This document shows, in pieces, positions 45,199-53,922 of a stretch of DNA of 64,000 nucleotides. Position 1 is the stretch's first letter, and every line of letters starts with the position of its first letter. The notes beneath the pieces are model-generated. The model was not told the DNA's origin, ran no database searches, and was given only the letters and a program-made list of their open reading frames with translations. The position numbers and the translations under genes were made by a program. Origin of the DNA: Nocardioides speluncae. Lineage in GTDB: Bacteria > Actinomycetota > Actinomycetes > Propionibacteriales > Nocardioidaceae. The stretch is taken from contig NZ_QEOO01000023.1 in assembly GCF_003121585.1 (NCBI RefSeq), forward strand, positions 1-64,000. The letters run 5' to 3'.

Positions 45199-45802
45199 CC
45201 ACGAGCTGATCCGCCAGGGTCTGCGCCGGGCACTCGAACGCAACGGCTTCCAAGTCGTCGCCGAGGCCGGCACCGTGGCCGACGCCCGCCGCTTGGCCGG
45301 CCTGACCCGGCCCCAGGTCGTCGTCACCGACGTCAACCTCCCTGACGGCACCGGGATCGACCTCGCCCGCACCCTGCGCCAGGCGGATGAGTCGATCGGC
45401 ATCGTCGTACTCACGATGTACGCCGGCGACGACACACTCTTCGCCGCCCTCGAGTCGGGCGCATCCGCGTTCGTCAGCAAGGCCGCGCCGAGCGACGACG
45501 TGGTAGCCGCTGCCCGGCATGCCGCGGTCGCACCCCGCTCGTTCACCACCCGGGACCTGGCCGGCGCCATGCAGCGCCGTGCCGAGCCGAGGGGCCCGGT
45601 GCTCTCCTCGCGGGAGCAGGAGATCCTGGTCATGCTTGCCGAGGGCCTCGGCGTGGGACCGATCGCCCGCCAGCTCTACATCTCCGAGTCCACCGCGAAG
45701 ACCCACATCTCGCGGATCTACGAGAAGCTCGGCGCCGCCAACCGCGCGCAGGCCATCATGCACGCCGTTCGTGCCGGCCTGCTCACGCCGATGAGCGGAT
45801 GA
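45170..45802 (+). CDS. NarL/LuxR family response regulator
   Basis: A 210 aa regulator. The receiver domain has the acidic pair DD at 9-10, phosphoacceptor Asp54 (VVTDVNLPDG) and a conserved Lys near 104. The C-terminal LuxR helix-turn-helix is SSREQEILVMLAEGLGVGPIARQLYISESTAKTHISRIYEKLGA. The first base pair of its TGA stop borders an 18-nt perfect palindrome before the pilin genes, the most likely target. RBS AAGGAGAACACC. Confidence 0.92.
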   Translation: MPITVLLVDDHELIRQGLRRALERNGFQVVAEAGTVADARRLAGLTRPQVVVTDVNLPDGTGIDLARTLRQADESIGIVVLTMYAGDDTLFAALESGASAFVSKAAPSDDVVAAARHAAVAPRSFTTRDLAGAMQRRAEPRGPVLSSREQEILVMLAEGLGVGPIARQLYISESTAKTHISRIYEKLGAANRAQAIMHAVRAGLLTPMSG

Positions 45803-45966
45803 CTAGGCCGGCCTAGTCACTTGGGGCCAGGAGCCGACCGTTCGGTCAGCGGCACGGACCGATCGACCGATACCGGCAACGAGCCCGACGACCAAGACTG
45901 GTTGTAGTTGGGCGTGGGGCCCAATCTCAGATCTCGTCAGAGAACGACAATCCGGAGGGGTTTCCA
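45801..45966 (+). promoter_or_regulatory. Pilin promoter region with an 18-nt perfect palindrome
   Basis: GACTAGGCCGGCCTAGTC (45801-45818) is perfectly self-complementary and overlaps the stop codon of the response regulator. It is followed by GACCGTTCGGTC (45836-45847), also palindromic. The pilin ATG at 45967 has a strong CGGAGGGG site. The sites are probable binding sites for the adjacent NarL-type regulator; a terminator is less likely because the palindrome has no loop or T run. Confidence 0.55.
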
Positions 45967-46176
45967 ATGCTCGAGAAGCTGCTTTTCATCACCCTGTCTC
46001 TCACCGATCTGCGCGCCGAGCGCAAGACCGAGCGAGGCGCCACCGCGACCGAGTACTCGCTGCTCGTCGCGTTCATCGCGTTCATCATCATCGTCGGCGT
46101 CACCGCCTTCGGTAACGACCTGAGCGCCTGGTTCACCGCCTTGGGCAACGAGGTCGAGACCTGGGTCGCTCCCTGA
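45967..46176 (+). CDS. flp1: Flp-type (class IVb) pilin
   Basis: A 69 aa prepilin. A 24-residue basic leader ends at ERG, cleavage before ATATEYSLLVAFIAFIIIVGV places the conserved Glu at +5, and a single hydrophobic helix follows. Short C-terminal region NDLSAWFTALGNEVETW. It would be the major fibre subunit assembled by the Tad machine just upstream. The prepilin peptidase (TadV) is not in the window. Confidence 0.92.
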   Translation: MLEKLLFITLSLTDLRAERKTERGATATEYSLLVAFIAFIIIVGVTAFGNDLSAWFTALGNEVETWVAP

Positions 46177-46185
46177 TTCGGGAGA

Positions 46186-46197
46186 CCACGATCGTGG
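46186..46197. repeat. Perfect palindrome CCACGATCGTGG between pilin genes
   Basis: This 12-nt self-complementary sequence lies 9 bp after the first pilin stop; further GGCCGG/CCGGCC segments at 46196-46232 can extend pairing. It may set the relative output of the two pilin genes, by attenuation or transcript protection. Confidence 0.35.
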
Positions 46198-46267
46198 CCG
46201 GTCATCGCAGGGGGTGCGGTGGCCGGCCATCTTTGTTGGACAGACAAGCGAACCGGAAAGGCTTGCC

Positions 46268-46471
46268 ATGCTCGAGAAGATCCACCTGTTCCTGACCGAC
46301 GTGCGTGCCGAGCGCAGGTCCGAGCGGGGCGCCACCGCGACCGAGTACTCGCTGCTCGTCGCCTTCATCGCGCTCGTCATCGTCGCCGGCGTCTTTGCGT
46401 TCGGCACCGACCTCGGCACCCTGTTCGAGGACATGGGCGCCGTCGTCGGCCTCTGGCCGACCTCACCGTGA
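46268..46471 (+). CDS. flp2: Second Flp-type pilin
   Basis: A 67 aa paralogue of the preceding pilin; SERGATATEYSLLVAFIA is nearly identical through the cleavage site, while the C-terminal region (TDLGTLFEDMGAVVGLWPTSP) differs. The leader starts MLEKIHLFLTDVRAERR. Its own GGAAAGG ribosome site precedes ATG 46268. Tandem duplication followed by divergence is evident; it could be a minor or alternative pilin. Confidence 0.92.
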   Translation: MLEKIHLFLTDVRAERRSERGATATEYSLLVAFIALVIVAGVFAFGTDLGTLFEDMGAVVGLWPTSP

Positions 46472-46668
46472 CGTGACCGTCGGCCTATTAGTTCTGACGT
46501 AGGCAGAACGAACTCATGCCTCGTGGGGCATTGACGCTGAATTTCGCCAGGTGGTCCTCTGTTCCTGCGGATATTCGCTCCCGTTTCTAGTTAGACCTTG
46601 TCCCTCTCGGCGGGACCGGTCCGCCATGTGCGCGCGCCGGTCCCGGACAGTTCTCTAGGAGTCCGCCC

Positions 46669-48549
46669 ATGCCCACGACCCTGCGTCGGGTCGCCTGCTT
46701 CGGTGCCACAACCGCCCTGGCCGCGACCGCCCTGACCGCCGTCGCCACGACCTCCGCCCCGCCCGCTGCGGCGGCGGGGGAGACCGTCAACATCCACCTC
46801 ACGACGACGTCCGACACCGGAGGCAGAACGGTCACCCGCGGACTGGAGCGGCAGACCCCGATCACCTTCGGGTCCGGCGGCAGCGCCGCGCACACGATCA
46901 CCGTCGACGAGAACACGACGTACCAGCAGTTCGAGGGCGGCGGCGCGTCGATCACCGACACCACGGCGTACCTCCTGCGCGGCGGCGCGGTAAGCGAGGC
47001 GACCCGGAACGAGGTGATGCGCAAGCTGTTCTCGCCGACCGACGGGATCGGGCTCTCCTTCGTCCGCAACCCGATCGGCGCCTCCGACCTGTCCCGGCCG
47101 GGGATGGTCTCGCTCGACGACACCTGCTGCGACCTCGGCGACTTCGGTAGCAACGGCTACGACACCAACGTCCGGCTGCTGACCCAACAGGCCAAGCAGC
47201 TCAACCCGGCGCTGCGGGTCAAGGGCGTGCCGTGGAGCGCGCCGGGGTGGATGAAGGACAACGGGCGGATGGACCAGATGGGCTGGCTCAAGTGGGAGCA
47301 CTACCCGACGTACGCCGCGTACCTGGTCAAGTACATCCAGAGCTACGAGTCTGCCGGCGTCCCCGTCGACTACATCTCGGTGCAGAACGAGCCGAACTGC
47401 TGTCAGGCCGGCAACCCGACGGCGATGAACTACCCCGGCATGAGCTGGAACGCCTCCGGCCTGGTCGAGCTCACCAAGAACCACGTGTACCCGGCGTTCC
47501 GTGCGGCGGGCATCGACGCCAAGGTGCTGGTCCACGACTGGAACTACGGCGACTACCCCAACTTCGGCTCCCCGATCCTCGCCGACGCCGGGGTGCGCAA
47601 CGATCCGCTGTTCGGCGGCATCGCCTGGCACGGCTACTTCGGCGACCCGGCGACCGGCAGCCAGGTCCACGACCAGTACCCGCAGGTCAGGCAGTTCAGC
47701 ACCGAGCACTCCGGCGGCAACTGGATCGCCAACCAGCACAACGAGGACCTCACCGACATCGTCAGCTACGCGCGAAACTGGAGCAGCAGCCTGGTCAAGT
47801 GGAGTCTTGCGCTGAACCAGTTCCAAGGCCCGCACAACGGCGGCTGTGGAGTCTGCACCGGCCTGATCACCGTGCAGGAGGGCGGCCCGCGAGCGGGCCA
47901 GGTGGACTACACCGTCGAGTACTACACGACCGGCCACCTGACGAAGTTCGTCCGCCCCGGCGCCTATCGGATCGCCTCGACCGCCAACGCGACCATCCGG
48001 AACGTCGCCTACCGGAACCCGGACGGCTCGAAGGCGCTGATCGCGCACAACGGCGGTACCTCGGCCCAGTCGGTGAAGGTCAACTGGGGCAACCAGTCCT
48101 TCGTCTACACCCTGCCCGCGCGTACGACGGCCACCTTCACCTGGTCGGGGACGCCCGCCTCGAGCCCCGGCCAGGACCAGATCACCGGACTGGCCGGCAA
48201 GTGCATGGACGTCGCCGGCGCCAGCTCCGCCAACGGGACCGCGGTACAGCTGTGGGAGTGCAACGGCACCGGCGCCCAGCAGTGGACCCTGCCCGGCGAC
48301 GGCACCATCCGGGCGCTGGGCAAGTGCCTCGACGTCGTCGACCACGGCACGGCCAACGGCAGTCGGCTCCAGATCTGGTCGTGCAGCGGCGGCGCCAACC
48401 AGCGGTTCACCCGGTCCGCGGTCGGCGAGCTGGTGAACCCGGTGTCCGGCAAGTGCGTCGACGTCACCGGCAACAACAGCGCCAACGGCACCCGGCTGCA
48501 GCTGTGGACCTGCACCCGGGCACCGAACCAAGCCTGGTCGGTCACCTAG
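46669..48549 (+). CDS. Secreted GH30 glycosidase with ricin-type lectin domain
   Basis: A 626 aa exported enzyme. Signal peptide residues 1-36. The GH30 catalytic barrel spans about 75-480: FEGGGASITDT, PWSAPGWMKDNG, acid/base Glu241 in SVQNEPN and nucleophile Glu346 in STEHSGGNW, then a small beta domain. Residues about 495-626 form a ricin B-type (CBM13) trefoil with three GKC(M/L/V)DV repeats and QLW/QIW motifs. Probably cleaves beta-1,6- or beta-1,3-glucan or glucosylceramide-like linkages outside the cell. The stop shares CTAG with the convergent lipoprotein gene. Confidence 0.9.
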   Translation: MPTTLRRVACFGATTALAATALTAVATTSAPPAAAAGETVNIHLTTTSDTGGRTVTRGLERQTPITFGSGGSAAHTITVDENTTYQQFEGGGASITDTTAYLLRGGAVSEATRNEVMRKLFSPTDGIGLSFVRNPIGASDLSRPGMVSLDDTCCDLGDFGSNGYDTNVRLLTQQAKQLNPALRVKGVPWSAPGWMKDNGRMDQMGWLKWEHYPTYAAYLVKYIQSYESAGVPVDYISVQNEPNCCQAGNPTAMNYPGMSWNASGLVELTKNHVYPAFRAAGIDAKVLVHDWNYGDYPNFGSPILADAGVRNDPLFGGIAWHGYFGDPATGSQVHDQYPQVRQFSTEHSGGNWIANQHNEDLTDIVSYARNWSSSLVKWSLALNQFQGPHNGGCGVCTGLITVQEGGPRAGQVDYTVEYYTTGHLTKFVRPGAYRIASTANATIRNVAYRNPDGSKALIAHNGGTSAQSVKVNWGNQSFVYTLPARTTATFTWSGTPASSPGQDQITGLAGKCMDVAGASSANGTAVQLWECNGTGAQQWTLPGDGTIRALGKCLDVVDHGTANGSRLQIWSCSGGANQRFTRSAVGELVNPVSGKCVDVTGNNSANGTRLQLWTCTRAPNQAWSVT

Positions 48550-49760
48550 GGGGCGTCGACCGGCTTCCGCCCCTCCTCAGCGGGGATCGGGATTGCCGCG
48601 ATGGTGTTGGGTGGCGACACGATCAGGCGGTCGCCGGCCACGGCGTAGGACGAGAAGCCTGGTCGCCAGTCGCCTCTGCCGAGGAGGCTCACCTGATCGA
48701 GGTCCGTCAGCTCGCTGTAGAGAAGCTCCGCCGCGAAAAGGGAGTCGTCGGCCGCCGGTCGTTCGGTCAGGATGCCGTCGTCGTACAGTCCGATCAGCCG
48801 CTCGTCCTTGCCCAGTGCGCGGGACCCGACCTCATCGCCGGTGGCGATGTCGTAGACGGTCATCGAGCGGTCGCCTTTTCCTAGTTCTGCGACGACCACC
48901 TTGTTGTCGATGACCTTCGCGATCCCCGCGCGCTGCCCGCTGTAGCCCTCGTTCTGCCTACCGAGCTCGGCGCCGAGGTTGCCCTCGTCATCCACCGTGC
49001 GGATAGCTGGCACGCCCTCCTCAAGGATGTCGAGTACCAGCGGCTCGAGGTTGACGATCTCGTAAGGCTCGTCGGAGCGGTCGGCCGGCCGCCGCCACAG
49101 CTCCTCGCCGGTATCGCCGTCGTACGCCACGAGGTCGATGTTGCTCTCCCCGCCGTCGGGCTCCTTGATGATCACCGTTCCCTCGGCAGCGACCGCTTCG
49201 TGGTAGACGCACTCTGTGTCGTCCTCGAAGAACGGCTCCAGCTCGCCGCCGTCGGCCAGCGAGAACCGTGCGGTTGCGCACGACACGGCGACGAGTGCGT
49301 CGTCGCCGACGCTAACCGCGTCGGTGGGCTGCTCCAGATCGAGTGGGTTCTCGAACTGCTGTGTCCACTTCACGTCGCCGGTGGAGGTGTCGATCGCGGC
49401 GGCGGTCTCGCACGCCTGTCCGGGGTTGCCGAGCAACAGGCCCGCGAGCCCGTCGTCGTTCACCTCGGGAGAGGTGGCACAGATGGTGAGGCCGTCCGGT
49501 GCGGGCGTGCTCCACTGCTCGGTGCCGTCGTCGAGGTCGAGCGCCACGAGGGTGTTCTGGCTGTTGGTGACGACGAAGTCGTCGGTGAGCCAGACCGGCT
49601 GCCCGCCGGACTCTTCCCACGCCGGCTCGAGAGTGGCCGCACCGGCCGGCGGCGTCTTGTCGGGGGACGGCTTGTCCTCCGAGCCGCCGCTGCAGGCCGA
49701 GACGAGCAGGGCGACCGCGACGGTCAGTGTGGACAACATCGTGGTGGTACGACGACGCAC
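48546..49760 (-). CDS. PQQ-like beta-propeller lipoprotein
   Basis: A 404 aa predicted lipoprotein. GTG 49760 gives an Arg-rich start and a hydrophobic stretch to the lipobox VSAC; ATG 49739 is the alternative. The mature part has PQQ-like repeat signatures: LVALDLDDGTEQWSTPA, AAIDTSTGDVKWTQQF, VAYDGDTGEELWRRPA, MTVYDIATGDEVGS. It probably forms a beta-propeller outside the membrane, without catalytic residues. Convergent with the GH30 gene and sharing a CTAG stop. Confidence 0.8.
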   Translation of the reverse strand: MRRRTTTMLSTLTVAVALLVSACSGGSEDKPSPDKTPPAGAATLEPAWEESGGQPVWLTDDFVVTNSQNTLVALDLDDGTEQWSTPAPDGLTICATSPEVNDDGLAGLLLGNPGQACETAAAIDTSTGDVKWTQQFENPLDLEQPTDAVSVGDDALVAVSCATARFSLADGGELEPFFEDDTECVYHEAVAAEGTVIIKEPDGGESNIDLVAYDGDTGEELWRRPADRSDEPYEIVNLEPLVLDILEEGVPAIRTVDDEGNLGAELGRQNEGYSGQRAGIAKVIDNKVVVAELGKGDRSMTVYDIATGDEVGSRALGKDERLIGLYDDGILTERPAADDSLFAAELLYSELTDLDQVSLLGRGDWRPGFSSYAVAGDRLIVSPPNTIAAIPIPAEEGRKPVDAP

Positions 49761-49908
49761 GAGGATCGGTTCCGTTCCGAGATAGCGGGCTGACGGCGCG
49801 GACACCTTCCCAGACGTTCGCATAGGTAAACAGGGTGGGGTGGGCTGGTGGGAGGCTGCGGCCGCGCCGAATCGGCGTACCACCCGTCGCCAATCTAGAA
49901 TCAGGGTC

Positions 49909-51495
49909 GTGCCCACACCCAGTAGCGCGCGCAAGGGAGGAGACGGGCGGCTGACCGCTGCCCTCGATCCTCACGATCTTGGACCCCAGGACGCCTGTGG
50001 CGTCTTCGGAGTGTGGGCGCCGGGGGAGGACGTCGCGAAGCTGACCTACTTCGGCCTCTACGCCCTCCAGCACCGCGGCCAGGAGTCGGCCGGCATCGCG
50101 GTCAGCAACGGCCGCCAGATCCTGGTCTACAAGGACATGGGGCTGGTCAGCCAGGTCTTCGACGAGTCCACGCTGGAGGCGCTCAAGGGTCACGTCGCTG
50201 TCGGCCATGCGCGCTACTCCACGACCGGCGCCAGCACCTGGCACAACGCGCAGCCGACCTTCCGGCCGACGCCGGACGGCTCGATCGCGCTGGCCCACAA
50301 CGGCAACCTGATCAACACCGCCGAGCTGGCGAAGATGGTCGACGAGATCGGCCTGGCCGGCGAGCTCGACCTGCACATGCGGCTTCCCGACATGGGTGCC
50401 ACCAACGACACCGACCTGGTCACCGCGCTGCTGGCGCACCACCCGGGGACCACCGTCGAGGAGCGCGCCGCGGAGCTGCTGCCCAAGGTCAAGGGCGCCT
50501 ACTCGTTCGTGTGGATGACCGAGAACACCGTGTACGCCGCCCGCGACCCGCAGGGCATCCGGCCGCTGGTGATCGGCCGGCTGGAGCGCGGCTGGGTGGT
50601 CGCCTCGGAGACCGCGGCGCTGGACATCGTCGGCGCCAGCTTCATCCGGGAGGTCGAGCCGGGCGAGCTGATCTCGATCGACGAGGAGGGCCTGCGCAGC
50701 CGCCAGTTCGCCGAGCCGGCGCCCAAGCACTGCCTCTTCGAGTTCTTCTACCTCGCCCGCCCGGACACGGTGATGAGCGGCCAGCGCGTGCACAGCGTCC
50801 GGGTCGAGATCGGCCGCAAGCTGGCCAAGGCCTTCCCGGCCGACGCCGACCTGGTGATCCCGGTGCCCGAGTCCGGCACCCCCGCCGCGATCGGGTACGC
50901 CGAGGCGTCCGGCATCCCGTACGGCACCGGCTTGGTCAAGAACTCCTACGTCGGCCGTACGTTCATCCAGCCGAGCCAGACGATCCGGCAGCTCGGCATC
51001 CGGCTCAAGCTGAACCCGCTGCGCGACGTGATCGAGGGCAAGCGGTTGGTCGTGGTCGACGACTCGATCGTGCGCGGCAACACCCAGCGCGCGCTGATCC
51101 GGATGCTGCGAGAGGCCGGGGCCCGCGAGATCCACGTCCGGATCTCCAGCCCGCCGATCAAGTGGCCGTGCTTCTACGGCATCGACTTTGCCACCCGCGC
51201 CGAGCTGATCGCCAACGGCCTCACCACCGAGGAGATCTGCCGCTCGATCGGCGCCGACTCCCTCGGCTACATCTCGCTGGAGGACCTCGTCGAGGCCACC
51301 ACGCTGCCGAAGACCAGCCTGTGCGCCGCTTGCCTCACCGGCGAGTACCCCATCCCGCTTCCCGAGCCCGAGCTGCTCGGCAAAAACCTCCTCGAGGCCG
51401 AGCCGCTGCCCGTCGACCAGGTCAGGCTGGACGCGGACGGTCTGGCCGTCTCGGTGCCGGGCGGCGGTGCCACCGACGCCCTCAACCGGCCTTAG
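49909..51495 (+). CDS. purF: Amidophosphoribosyltransferase
   Basis: First committed enzyme of purine synthesis: PRPP plus glutamine to phosphoribosylamine. The 528 aa protein has a 29-residue propeptide before catalytic Cys30 (DACGVFGVW). The glutaminase domain has HRGQESAG, GHARYSTTG and HNGNL; the phosphoribosyl domain has VVVDDSIVRGNTQ. Cysteines in KHCLFEF, KWPCFYG and SLCAACLTGEYP indicate a 4Fe-4S cluster, as in the Bacillus enzyme. The GTG 49909 start lacks a clear ribosome site, and TAGAAT 10 bp upstream suggests a leaderless message. Confidence 0.96.
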   Translation: MPTPSSARKGGDGRLTAALDPHDLGPQDACGVFGVWAPGEDVAKLTYFGLYALQHRGQESAGIAVSNGRQILVYKDMGLVSQVFDESTLEALKGHVAVGHARYSTTGASTWHNAQPTFRPTPDGSIALAHNGNLINTAELAKMVDEIGLAGELDLHMRLPDMGATNDTDLVTALLAHHPGTTVEERAAELLPKVKGAYSFVWMTENTVYAARDPQGIRPLVIGRLERGWVVASETAALDIVGASFIREVEPGELISIDEEGLRSRQFAEPAPKHCLFEFFYLARPDTVMSGQRVHSVRVEIGRKLAKAFPADADLVIPVPESGTPAAIGYAEASGIPYGTGLVKNSYVGRTFIQPSQTIRQLGIRLKLNPLRDVIEGKRLVVVDDSIVRGNTQRALIRMLREAGAREIHVRISSPPIKWPCFYGIDFATRAELIANGLTTEEICRSIGADSLGYISLEDLVEATTLPKTSLCAACLTGEYPIPLPEPELLGKNLLEAEPLPVDQVRLDADGLAVSVPGGGATDALNRP

Positions 51496-51504
51496 CCAAA
51501 CTCG

Positions 51505-52881
51505 CTAGTCCATCGGCCGGGTCGCGGGAAACAGGCTGAACTGGTCGGTCAGCCTGCGGATCAGCCACGCCGATCCGACGAACGACACGATCATCAGTGC
51601 GACCACCACGACCACGAAGATGACGGCATGGTCGGCGACGGCCTGCTCGGGCGTGCCGCCTGCGGTCCGGCCGATCAGCGCCTTGATGGGTTCCTGGAGG
51701 CTGAGGACCATCGCCGCGGTGCCGACCGATGCCCCGACCAGTGCGCTCGTCCAGTCCGACCGCGCGTCGATGCGGCCTTGGAACCACGCGAGGTTGTCGC
51801 GCACCTGGCGCTCGAGGTCGCCGATGTCGCGGATCAGGATCTGCTCGACGTTGTGCCGACGTACCGGCTCGATCAGGCGTGCCAGCCGGTCGTGCAGCAC
51901 GTAGTTGTCCGTCGTACTCGCCACCACGTGATGCCACCGGTCAACCTTGTCCAGCGAGACCCGCCGTCGTTCGGTGAGCACGCGCTGGGTATCTCGTTGT
52001 ACGCCGCGCAGCGCGCCGCGCCGGATCGTCAGCGCCTCCAGGAGCTGGGTGCGGTCGACTCCGATCACGTCGAGCGTGGGCGACACCTCGCCGTGGGTGG
52101 CCAGCGTCAGCGCGTGGTTCTCGGTGAGGTACCACTGGGCGGCCGCGGTCCCGGCTAGGTTCATCGGCGCGATGTCGGCAGCCGGCTGTTCCGGGTGCAG
52201 GAGGGCGCGAGCGAGCAGACGCCGCTGCGGTCCGCTGATGTCGGGCGCCACGACCTCGAACTGGGTGCCGAAGCTGACCGGGTACGGGAAGTGCAGCCGG
52301 CGCTGCACGGTCAGCTCGTGCAGGCGCTCGCAGCCGTGCTGGCCCTCGCTGGCCCAGGAGCTGAGCTGGCCACTGGTCGGCGTGCGGCCGTGAGCTCGCT
52401 CGTAGATGTCGAGGAAGACCCAGTTCATCAGCGCCCGGACGCCTCCGACGAAGGAAGTGCCCTCGCCCACATGCCACGAGAGCGGCTGGTCCAGATTCCA
52501 GAACGCCTGATCCAGGGCGGCGAGCAGTGTGCGTACGTCGCTCACCTCGGCGCTCAGCGTGCTCGACACCACCGTGGGCCGGAGCCCCAGGAATCCGGAG
52601 GCATGCACGAGCCCATGCACCGCAACCCGGCCGGTCACCCCAGGATCGAGGCCCGGGAGGCCGGTGACCTCGACGTGCCTCAGCAACGCCCGTGCGGCGT
52701 GGCCCTGACGCAGCGCCTGGACGTCGAAGCACTCGTTCAGTGCCAGGTCGCGGTTCCGCGCTTCTGGTGGCTGGCCGCTGGCGAGCACCTCGCGGGGTTG
52801 CCGTATCGCCAGATCGCCGAGGTCGTAGGCGCGAAACCAGCTGACGGTCCAAGCCGAGACGGACGGAGACTCAGTGGTCAC
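51505..52881 (-). CDS. Unknown protein with C-terminal membrane anchor
   Basis: A 458 aa protein not recognised. The N-terminal 370 residues are soluble-looking, with segments such as WNLDQPLSWHVGEGTSFVGG and LMNWVFLDIYERAHG, and a helical region RVLTERRRVSLDKVDRWHHVV. Two transmembrane helices follow (about 385-410 and 420-445) with a short basic tail. GTG 52881 is used because the upstream sequence is the promoter of the divergent gpgS. It separates purF from gpgS and purM. A membrane-tethered sensor or conflict-system component is possible, but nothing proves it. Confidence 0.6.
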   Translation of the reverse strand: MTTESPSVSAWTVSWFRAYDLGDLAIRQPREVLASGQPPEARNRDLALNECFDVQALRQGHAARALLRHVEVTGLPGLDPGVTGRVAVHGLVHASGFLGLRPTVVSSTLSAEVSDVRTLLAALDQAFWNLDQPLSWHVGEGTSFVGGVRALMNWVFLDIYERAHGRTPTSGQLSSWASEGQHGCERLHELTVQRRLHFPYPVSFGTQFEVVAPDISGPQRRLLARALLHPEQPAADIAPMNLAGTAAAQWYLTENHALTLATHGEVSPTLDVIGVDRTQLLEALTIRRGALRGVQRDTQRVLTERRRVSLDKVDRWHHVVASTTDNYVLHDRLARLIEPVRRHNVEQILIRDIGDLERQVRDNLAWFQGRIDARSDWTSALVGASVGTAAMVLSLQEPIKALIGRTAGGTPEQAVADHAVIFVVVVVALMIVSFVGSAWLIRRLTDQFSLFPATRPMD

Positions 52882-52934
52882 GGGCGGCGATCCTAGCGAT
52901 ACGGAAAGGTGTGAGAGGGCTACGGTCGGCGACC

Positions 52935-53885
52935 ATGGACGACGCTGCACGACGCTGGTTCGCTGCGCGCCGCTGGTCCGCCGAGGACTTCGGTGAGGAG
53001 CTTCTGCGTGACGCGAAGCAGAACATCCGCGTGAGCGTCGTCGTACCGGCGCGCAATGAGGCGGACACGGTCGGCGAGGTCGTCAGCGAGCTTCGGAGCT
53101 CGCTGCTGACGACCGGGCTGGTGGATGAACTCGTCGTGATCGACTCCGGTTCGTCCGATGGCACAGCTGCCGTCGCTAGGCGAGCGGGCGCGACCGTGTA
53201 CGCCGCGCACACCATCGAGGCCGGAACGTCGCCCCTGCCGGGCAAAGGGGAGGCGCTGTGGAAGTCGCAGTTCGTCACCTCAGGTGACGTGCTCGCCTTC
53301 ATCGACGCCGACCTGACGGCGTGGGGTCCGCACTTCGTCACGGGCCTGATCGGTCCGCTCCTGACCGACGAGAGCGTGCTGCTGGTCAAGGGCTTCTACG
53401 ACCGGCTTGCCGATGGGCATCCCGCCTCGTCAGGGGAGCGAGTGCCGCAAGGCGGCAGAGTCACTGAGTTGGTGGCCCGGCCGTTGCTCAACCTGTACTG
53501 GCCCGAGCTGGCTGGCGTCGTACAGCCCCTGGCGGGTGAGTGGGCGATTCGGCGCAGCCTGCTGCAGACCTTGTCGGTGCCGGTCGGCTACGGGGTCGAG
53601 TTCGCCACGCTCACCGATACCTACGCGCTGCACGGCCTGAATGCCATCGCGCAGGTCGATCTCGGCCGGCGGGGGGACCGGCAGCAGAACGTCCAGGACC
53701 TTGGTGTGATGGCCGCCGAGATCTTGGCAACAGCCTTACGCAGGCTGCCCGGCGGTGACCTGGATCGCACAACGGTGACGCCGCGGCTGCACCAACACGA
53801 TCGATCCTGCGAGGTCGGCTGGCGGACGCGTCACGTGCCGGTTGACGAACGACCTCCGGCAGTACTGATCAACCGGCAGCGATGA
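52935..53885 (+). CDS. gpgS: Glucosyl-3-phosphoglycerate synthase
   Basis: A 316 aa GT-A (GT81) glycosyltransferase, predicted to transfer glucose from UDP- or ADP-glucose to 3-phosphoglycerate, the first step to glucosylglycerate or methylglucose lipopolysaccharide. Motifs: VVVPARNEADTVGEVV, IDSGSSDGTAAVARRAGA, PLPGKGEALWKS and the DxD FIDADL (124-126), then PLAGEWAIRR and YGVEFATLTD. ATG 52935 was chosen. Lies 37 bp ahead of purM on the same strand. Confidence 0.9.
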   Translation: MDDAARRWFAARRWSAEDFGEELLRDAKQNIRVSVVVPARNEADTVGEVVSELRSSLLTTGLVDELVVIDSGSSDGTAAVARRAGATVYAAHTIEAGTSPLPGKGEALWKSQFVTSGDVLAFIDADLTAWGPHFVTGLIGPLLTDESVLLVKGFYDRLADGHPASSGERVPQGGRVTELVARPLLNLYWPELAGVVQPLAGEWAIRRSLLQTLSVPVGYGVEFATLTDTYALHGLNAIAQVDLGRRGDRQQNVQDLGVMAAEILATALRRLPGGDLDRTTVTPRLHQHDRSCEVGWRTRHVPVDERPPAVLINRQR

Positions 53886-53922
53886 CCGTAGGATCAGCCT
53901 CATCCCCCAACCCAGGAGAATC

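Noticed and set aside
45801..45818. The palindrome after the response regulator as an intrinsic terminator
   Set aside because: A perfect self-complementary sequence with no loop and no T run makes a poor terminator; an operator is more likely.
49840..49908. A longer purF product starting upstream
   Set aside because: Extra residues are not conserved-looking; the propeptide before catalytic Cys already has a usual length from GTG 49909.
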